DNA of 24,947 nucleotides. It comes from Ga0077553 sp038215275 (GTDB lineage: Bacteria; Acidobacteriota; Terriglobia; Bryobacterales; Bryobacteraceae). The stretch lies in the NCBI GenBank assembly GCA_038215275.1, contig JBBQRA010000069.1, forward strand, positions 1-24,947. Direction: 5' to 3'. The notes beneath the pieces are model-generated. The model searched no databases, was not told the DNA's origin, and was given only the letters and a program-made list of their open reading frames with translations. The position numbers were made by a program, and so were the translations under genes. Shown here piece by piece: positions 21,371-24,947 of the stretch; within the stretch, counting starts at the first letter, position 1, and each line of letters starts with the position of its first letter.

Positions 21371-23749
21371 CTACTCCACATACAAGAATTCGTTCAGGTT
21401 AAACAGGACGGTCGCGAGCGAGGCCAACCCAGGGTTCCCTTGCGCGGCCAACGTATCGCCTTGCGCCCGCTCCGGCGCCGATGGCGCCCGGCCCAGCATG
21501 CGCCAAAACATCTCGCCCACCGGATCAGCCGTCCCCATCGCGAGTTCTGCCAAGTGGCTGGCTTCGGTACGAGTCAAGCTGCCGTTGAGCAGAGTAAGCG
21601 CCTGGGGCGCCACAATCGTCGTCTGCCGCCGGGCGCAGGACGTGCTCAAATTGGGGGCATCAAACGTCTCCGCCATCGGCAGCAGGACGCTGCGGCGTTG
21701 AATCAGATAGACGCTCCGGCGCCGCTGCTCCACCTCCGATGAGGGGAACCACTTGAAGAATTCGAACCCCTGCGCCACGTCGTCCGGCACGTTGAACAAC
21801 ACCGGTGGTCCGCCCATCGCCGGATTCAACCGGCCGCTGATGGCCAGAATCGAATCGCGCAGAGCCTCTGCGTCAAGTCGCTGCCAGTTCATTCGCCACA
21901 GCAGCCGGTTGGTAGGATCTTTAGCGGCGAAGGCCGCCTGCTCCGGATGCACGCTCCCCTGCCGGTAGGCCGCCGAGCTGAGCATCAGGCGATGCATCGC
22001 CTTCACGCTCCACCCCTTGGCGACGAATTCCGCCGCCAGCCAGTCGAGAAGCTCCGGGTGCGACGGCGCCTCGCCGTTCTTGCCGAAGTCGCTGGGCGTT
22101 CGCACCAGCCCTTCGCCCCAATGACGTTGCCATAGCCGGTTCACCATTACCCGCGCCGTGAAGGGATTCTGGGGCGACGCAATCCACTCCGCCAACGCCA
22201 ACCGCCGCCCGTTACTTCCGCCGCCGAAGGGAATCTCCGCCGCCGCACTCGAGCCGGTTACGCAGGATAGAAACCCAGGCTCCACTTTTTCGCTGCGCGC
22301 GGCAAGATCTCCGCCGGCCAGGATGTACGTATCCGGTACGTCCGGTGCGGCGGGCGGCGCAACGTCCCTAACTGTGTATGCCAGCGCCTGGTAACGCCGG
22401 GCGAGTTCCTGCTCCCGCTGCATTGTGTCGCGGGTGGCGAAGTACGCCCGCAGCGGTTCGCGCCACTCCGGCTCCTTCACCAGCGGCAGGTCCTGTTCCA
22501 GGAAAAACAGGTTTCGGGTATTCAGCCGGCCCAGGAACTTTTTCAGGCCATCATCCTCCGGCCCCACCTTCATCAACGCTATATAGCGCTCCTTGAGTTC
22601 CTCCCGCTGCCCATCCAACGCGGTCTGTGCCGCCTCGGCGGCGTCCTCATGTTGACGCATCCGCTGCCGCATCTCGGGCGGCCGCTCCACCTCGTCGAAA
22701 GCCACCGGCAGGTCCGCCGTCGCCGTGCCAGCGAAGAACGCCTGTAGCCGGTAGTAATCTTTCGTAGGGATCGGGTCATATTTATGGTCGTGACACTGCG
22801 CGCATCCGGTGGTCATCCCCAGAAACACACTGCCTACGGTGCCCGTGATGTCGTTGAGCAGGTCCTGGCGCAACTGCTTCTTTGAGTTCGCATCGGCTTC
22901 CCACGGCGCGAAGCGCAGAAAGCCAAGCGCCACCGACCGGTCGCCCAAAGGCGAAGCATCCTTGCCACGATATTCGTCTCCGGCAATCTGTTCCTTCACA
23001 AATAGGTCGTAACGTTTGTCGCGGTTGAATGCCCGTACGACGTAGTCGCGATACCGCCACGCCGTGGGCCGTTCACCGTCGATAGCGAAACCATCGGACT
23101 CGGCGTACCGAACGAGGTCGAGCCAGTGCCGGCCCCACCGTTCGCCGTAGCGCGGATCGGCCAGTAACCGGTCGACCGCCTTTTCGTAAGCTTTTGGATC
23201 GGAGTCAGCTTCAAAGGCGCGCATCTCTTCGGGAGTGGGCGGCAGCCCGATCAAGTCAAATGAAATCCGCCGGAGCAGCGTCCGGCGCGGCGCCTCCGGG
23301 GCCATCCGCATCCCTTCCTTTTCCAGTCTTGACGAAACGAACCCATCGATTGGGTTTTGACCGGAGGGGGTTGGCGCGTTAGCTGCCGGTGTTCGGAGTA
23401 ACCACTCAAAATGCGAATCCCGTCGCGCGGCCACTGGTGTTGCGGGCATCGAGTCGATCGCGGCCCGCAGTCTCGCCAAGGCGCCCGGCTGCAATGTTCC
23501 ACCCAGTGGCATCCGCGGAGTCTTTTCTCCGGTCACGTACTGGACGAGCAGGCTCTGCCCACTCGCTCCCGGCGTTAACGCCGGGCCATGTTTGCCGCCC
23601 TGCATCAGCGCTTCGAGAGAGTCGACCGAGAGTCCGCCTTGCGCCTGCGTTCCCAGATGGCACGCGCCGCAATGCTCCTTCAGCAACGGAACAAGGCGCT
23701 CCTGCCCCCATACCGTACAACTTAGGATCAACAAAAGACTTGGCCGCAT
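21371..23749 (-). CDS. Planctomycete-type cytochrome c / DUF1549-DUF1553 (PSD1) protein
   Basis: The protein has 792 residues with a signal peptide (MRPSLLLILSCTVWGQ). The N-terminal PSCyt1-type domain carries the haem motif C27-GAC30-H31 ('LLKEHCGACHLG'). The DUF1549 region starts 'NPIDGFVSSRLEKEGM' and includes 'RRISFDLIGLPPTPEEMRAF', 'RYGERWGRHWLDLVRYAESD' and 'FLGMTTGCAQCHDHKYDPIP' with a second CxxCH (C316, C319, H320). The DUF1553 region has 'FTARVMVNRLWQRHWGEGLV', 'PSHPELLDWLAAEFVAKGWS' and the end motif 'LFNLNEFLYVE'. It is a secreted di-haem-type c protein paired with DUF1501. The substrate is unknown; polysaccharide or sulfated carbohydrate use has been suggested for such pairs. A TATGAT at 23764-23759 (minus) precedes the start by 9 nt. 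Confidence 0.85.
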   Translation of the reverse strand: MRPSLLLILSCTVWGQERLVPLLKEHCGACHLGTQAQGGLSVDSLEALMQGGKHGPALTPGASGQSLLVQYVTGEKTPRMPLGGTLQPGALARLRAAIDSMPATPVAARRDSHFEWLLRTPAANAPTPSGQNPIDGFVSSRLEKEGMRMAPEAPRRTLLRRISFDLIGLPPTPEEMRAFEADSDPKAYEKAVDRLLADPRYGERWGRHWLDLVRYAESDGFAIDGERPTAWRYRDYVVRAFNRDKRYDLFVKEQIAGDEYRGKDASPLGDRSVALGFLRFAPWEADANSKKQLRQDLLNDITGTVGSVFLGMTTGCAQCHDHKYDPIPTKDYYRLQAFFAGTATADLPVAFDEVERPPEMRQRMRQHEDAAEAAQTALDGQREELKERYIALMKVGPEDDGLKKFLGRLNTRNLFFLEQDLPLVKEPEWREPLRAYFATRDTMQREQELARRYQALAYTVRDVAPPAAPDVPDTYILAGGDLAARSEKVEPGFLSCVTGSSAAAEIPFGGGSNGRRLALAEWIASPQNPFTARVMVNRLWQRHWGEGLVRTPSDFGKNGEAPSHPELLDWLAAEFVAKGWSVKAMHRLMLSSAAYRQGSVHPEQAAFAAKDPTNRLLWRMNWQRLDAEALRDSILAISGRLNPAMGGPPVLFNVPDDVAQGFEFFKWFPSSEVEQRRRSVYLIQRRSVLLPMAETFDAPNLSTSCARRQTTIVAPQALTLLNGSLTRTEASHLAELAMGTADPVGEMFWRMLGRAPSAPERAQGDTLAAQGNPGLASLATVLFNLNEFLYVE

Positions 23750-23758
23750 GCTGCCGGC

Positions 23759-23764
23759 ATCATA
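23759..23764 (-). promoter_or_regulatory. -10-like TATGAT upstream of the PSD1 gene
   Basis: TATGAT ends 9 nt before ATG 23749 on the minus strand. It lies 11 bp after the stop of the truncated acetyltransferase gene (23775) and would start the PSD1-DUF1501 operon. Confidence 0.35.
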
Positions 23765-23774
23765 TCAAAGCTGT

Positions 23775-24120
23775 TCAACGAACCAAGGAAACTGGACCAG
23801 TAACCGACGACAACTCGCGTCGCCGGATCGGCTTGGCGGGAATGCCGGCGACCACCGCTCCGTCCGCCACGTCCCGCGTGACGACCGACACCGCTGCAAT
23901 TACAGCCCGGTGGCCAACACGGATCGGACCGAGCACCACTGCATTCGCGCCCAAGATCACAGCCTTGAGCGATGGGTGCAAGATCATCAATCCTCTGCCG
24001 ATCGAAGCCTGATAGTGAATCTCGCATTTGGATCCACATGGGCCAACGATTCAGAAAGCGGGCGAGAGCAAGGCCCGCAGACAAGTAGCGCCTAAGTCCG
24101 CTACCCCTAAAATTGATCAC
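23775..24120 (-). pseudogene. Serine-acetyltransferase-like (LbH) gene, truncated and frameshifted
   Basis: The last part of a left-handed beta-helix acyltransferase is open in one frame: CEIHYQASIGRGLMILHPSL then KAVILGANAVVLGPIRVGHR, AVIAAVSVVTRDVADGAVVA and GIPAKPIR (the CysE/serine-acetyltransferase ending 'GAVIGANAVVTKDVPDGAVVxGxPAK'). Normal proteins have a further hexapeptide block ('GVVIGG...TIGG...') between 'HPSL' and 'GANAVV', which is missing here. The probable N-terminus is in another frame from GTG 24120 (MINFRGSGLRRYLSAG then LALARFLNRWPMWIQ), so a frameshift lies near 24010-24040. A TATAAT at 24144-24139 would drive it. A short functional hexapeptide protein starting near 24035 cannot be fully excluded. 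Confidence 0.5.
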
Positions 24121-24138
24121 TCTAAGTTTGTTTGCCTG

Positions 24139-24144
24139 ATTATA
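24139..24144 (-). promoter_or_regulatory. Perfect -10 TATAAT upstream of the acetyltransferase remnant
   Basis: TATAAT on the minus strand ends 18 nt before GTG 24120. It is in an AT-rich 40-bp gap after the TonB receptor stop. The -35 position is not convincing. Confidence 0.35.
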
Positions 24145-24157
24145 CTTGCCGGAAATT

Positions 24158-24947
24158 TCAAAACGATAACTTGAGTGCCAGTTGAATTATTCTTGCGGCC
24201 CGTGCCTGCTGCACAACGCCGAAGGTCTGAGGCGCACCAATATTGGTCAGCGGATTCAGGAAGTTCGCCCGGTTCAGCACGTTAAATCCTTCCAAACGCA
24301 GTTGCACTGAACTCCGATCAGTAAGGCCAAAGTCCTTCATCATTCCGAGATCTGTCTGCACAAGCCCCGGCCCGATGACGACGTTGCGGCCCGCCGTACC
24401 GCTTCGCTGTCCGCCGGGAGCGACACTGAGCCGGGAGAACGCCGCCGGGTCAAACCACTGCTGCGGAGTTTTCGGCCCGTTGTTCGGGTTGCGAAGAAGG
24501 TCGGGCCGATCCGCGCCCAGCCCACGCAGGCTTAAGTCGACCGGCTCATTCACCGTCAGAGGTCCGCCGCTTTGCGCACTGACCAGTCCCGAGACCCGCC
24601 AGCCGCGCAGGAATGGCATGGCGTAGACAAAGTTCCCGACCACCCGATGGGCCACATGAAACGCCGCCAGTCCGCGAACGTCGGACAAGCTGAATGCATC
24701 CTGCGGCCGATTCTCTCCGCCGAAGTTGACGCTGCTCTGGAAGTCAATCACTTTGGACCAGGTGTAGCTGGCCTGGAAACCAAGCCCGGCAGCGAACCGC
24801 CGTTCGAGCTTCGCCTGTAGAGCATCATAGTTAGAGTTGAAGCGAGAGAAAGTGGGACGGACGAGGTTGAAGTCTCGATAAAGACGGCGCTGTTGGGTGT
24901 TGGCGAGTGTCGCACCCGGTCCGGGGACTGCGGGATTTACTTCCAGG
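24158..24947 (-). CDS. Oar-like TonB-dependent receptor, C-terminal part, cut by the window edge
   Basis: The frame is open from the right edge (first full codon at 24946) to the stop at 24158, about 262 residues. It reads LEVNPAVPGPGATLANTQQR at the edge, then 'FNLVRPTFSRFNSNYDALQA', 'GFQASYTWSKVIDFQSSVNF', 'HRVVGNFVYAMPFLRGWRVS', 'LRLEGFNVLNRANFLNPLTN' and the end 'RAARIIQLALKLSF'. This is the C-terminal beta-barrel of the acidobacterial Oar/carboxypeptidase-regulatory-like TonB receptors, with the terminal Phe needed for outer-membrane insertion. The plug and N-terminal Ig-like domains are outside the window. The ligand is unknown. It belongs to the same family as the remnant at 17387-17683. 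Confidence 0.85.
   Translation of the reverse strand, partial: LEVNPAVPGPGATLANTQQRRLYRDFNLVRPTFSRFNSNYDALQAKLERRFAAGLGFQASYTWSKVIDFQSSVNFGGENRPQDAFSLSDVRGLAAFHVAHRVVGNFVYAMPFLRGWRVSGLVSAQSGGPLTVNEPVDLSLRGLGADRPDLLRNPNNGPKTPQQWFDPAAFSRLSVAPGGQRSGTAGRNVVIGPGLVQTDLGMMKDFGLTDRSSVQLRLEGFNVLNRANFLNPLTNIGAPQTFGVVQQARAARIIQLALKLSF

Noticed and set aside
1..24947. CRISPR arrays, tRNA and rRNA genes, insertion-sequence ends
   Set aside because: No regularly spaced repeats, cloverleaf sequences, rRNA motifs or paired terminal repeats were seen on reading both strands by eye.

Overview
The window looks like a stretch of an Acidobacteriota chromosome, most likely the Bryobacterales/Solibacter group. This is inferred from gene content: a cytochrome-c/PSD1-type protein paired with a DUF1501 protein, Oar-like TonB-dependent receptor pieces, a BACON-like C-terminus, a CHAT remnant, a Uma2-family gene, and generally GC-rich DNA. 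I see no rRNA, tRNA, CRISPR array, intact insertion sequence or phage gene.

Layout. 1-790 is an accessory scar: the N-terminus of a DUF4338 (DruA-like) protein running off the left edge, then broken pieces of a CHAT-domain gene and of the small sigma-like gene that often accompanies CHAT genes. 977-3157 is a tight three-gene operon of exported proteins (HMA/CxxC metal-binding protein, HExxH metallopeptidase, TlpA-like thioredoxin), followed by a REP-like palindrome and a decayed transglutaminase/BACON-type gene (3182-4123). At about 4550 a divergent promoter separates a SnoaL-like gene (minus) from a plus-strand operon: GlcE and GlcF glycolate-oxidase subunits, a diiron ferritin-like protein and a nucleoside-type MFS transporter (4569-8898). 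Converging on it is a minus-strand operon (8876-11941): D-2-hydroxyacid dehydrogenase, HpaI-type aldolase, DinB-like protein and a two-domain VOC protein. A second divergent promoter at about 11950 starts a sulfatase, followed by a Uma2 gene (11965-13959). Then come a GNAT remnant, a secreted D-aminoacylase-like amidohydrolase, an unlisted 44-residue membrane peptide (all minus), a LarA-type racemase (plus) and a decayed TonB receptor tail. From 17684 to the right edge everything is on the minus strand: phosphoketolase, DUF1501 protein, PSD1/cytochrome-c protein, a truncated serine-acetyltransferase-like gene and the C-terminal end of an Oar-like TonB receptor.

Themes. Several genes act on 2-hydroxy- and 2-keto-acids or sugars (GlcEF, D-2-hydroxyacid dehydrogenase, HpaI aldolase, LarA, phosphoketolase), and several on degradation of outside material (sulfatase, amidohydrolase, PSD1/DUF1501 pair, TonB receptors). 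That fits a heterotroph of polymeric and sugar-derived carbon. The window also carries six decayed genes in 25 kb. A striking regulatory pattern is a -10-like hexamer ending exactly 6 nt before the start codon at five genes, which suggests frequent leaderless transcription. The least explained items are the HMA-metallopeptidase-TlpA operon, the GlcEF-ferritin-like-MFS operon with its dyad operator, and the 44-residue peptide.
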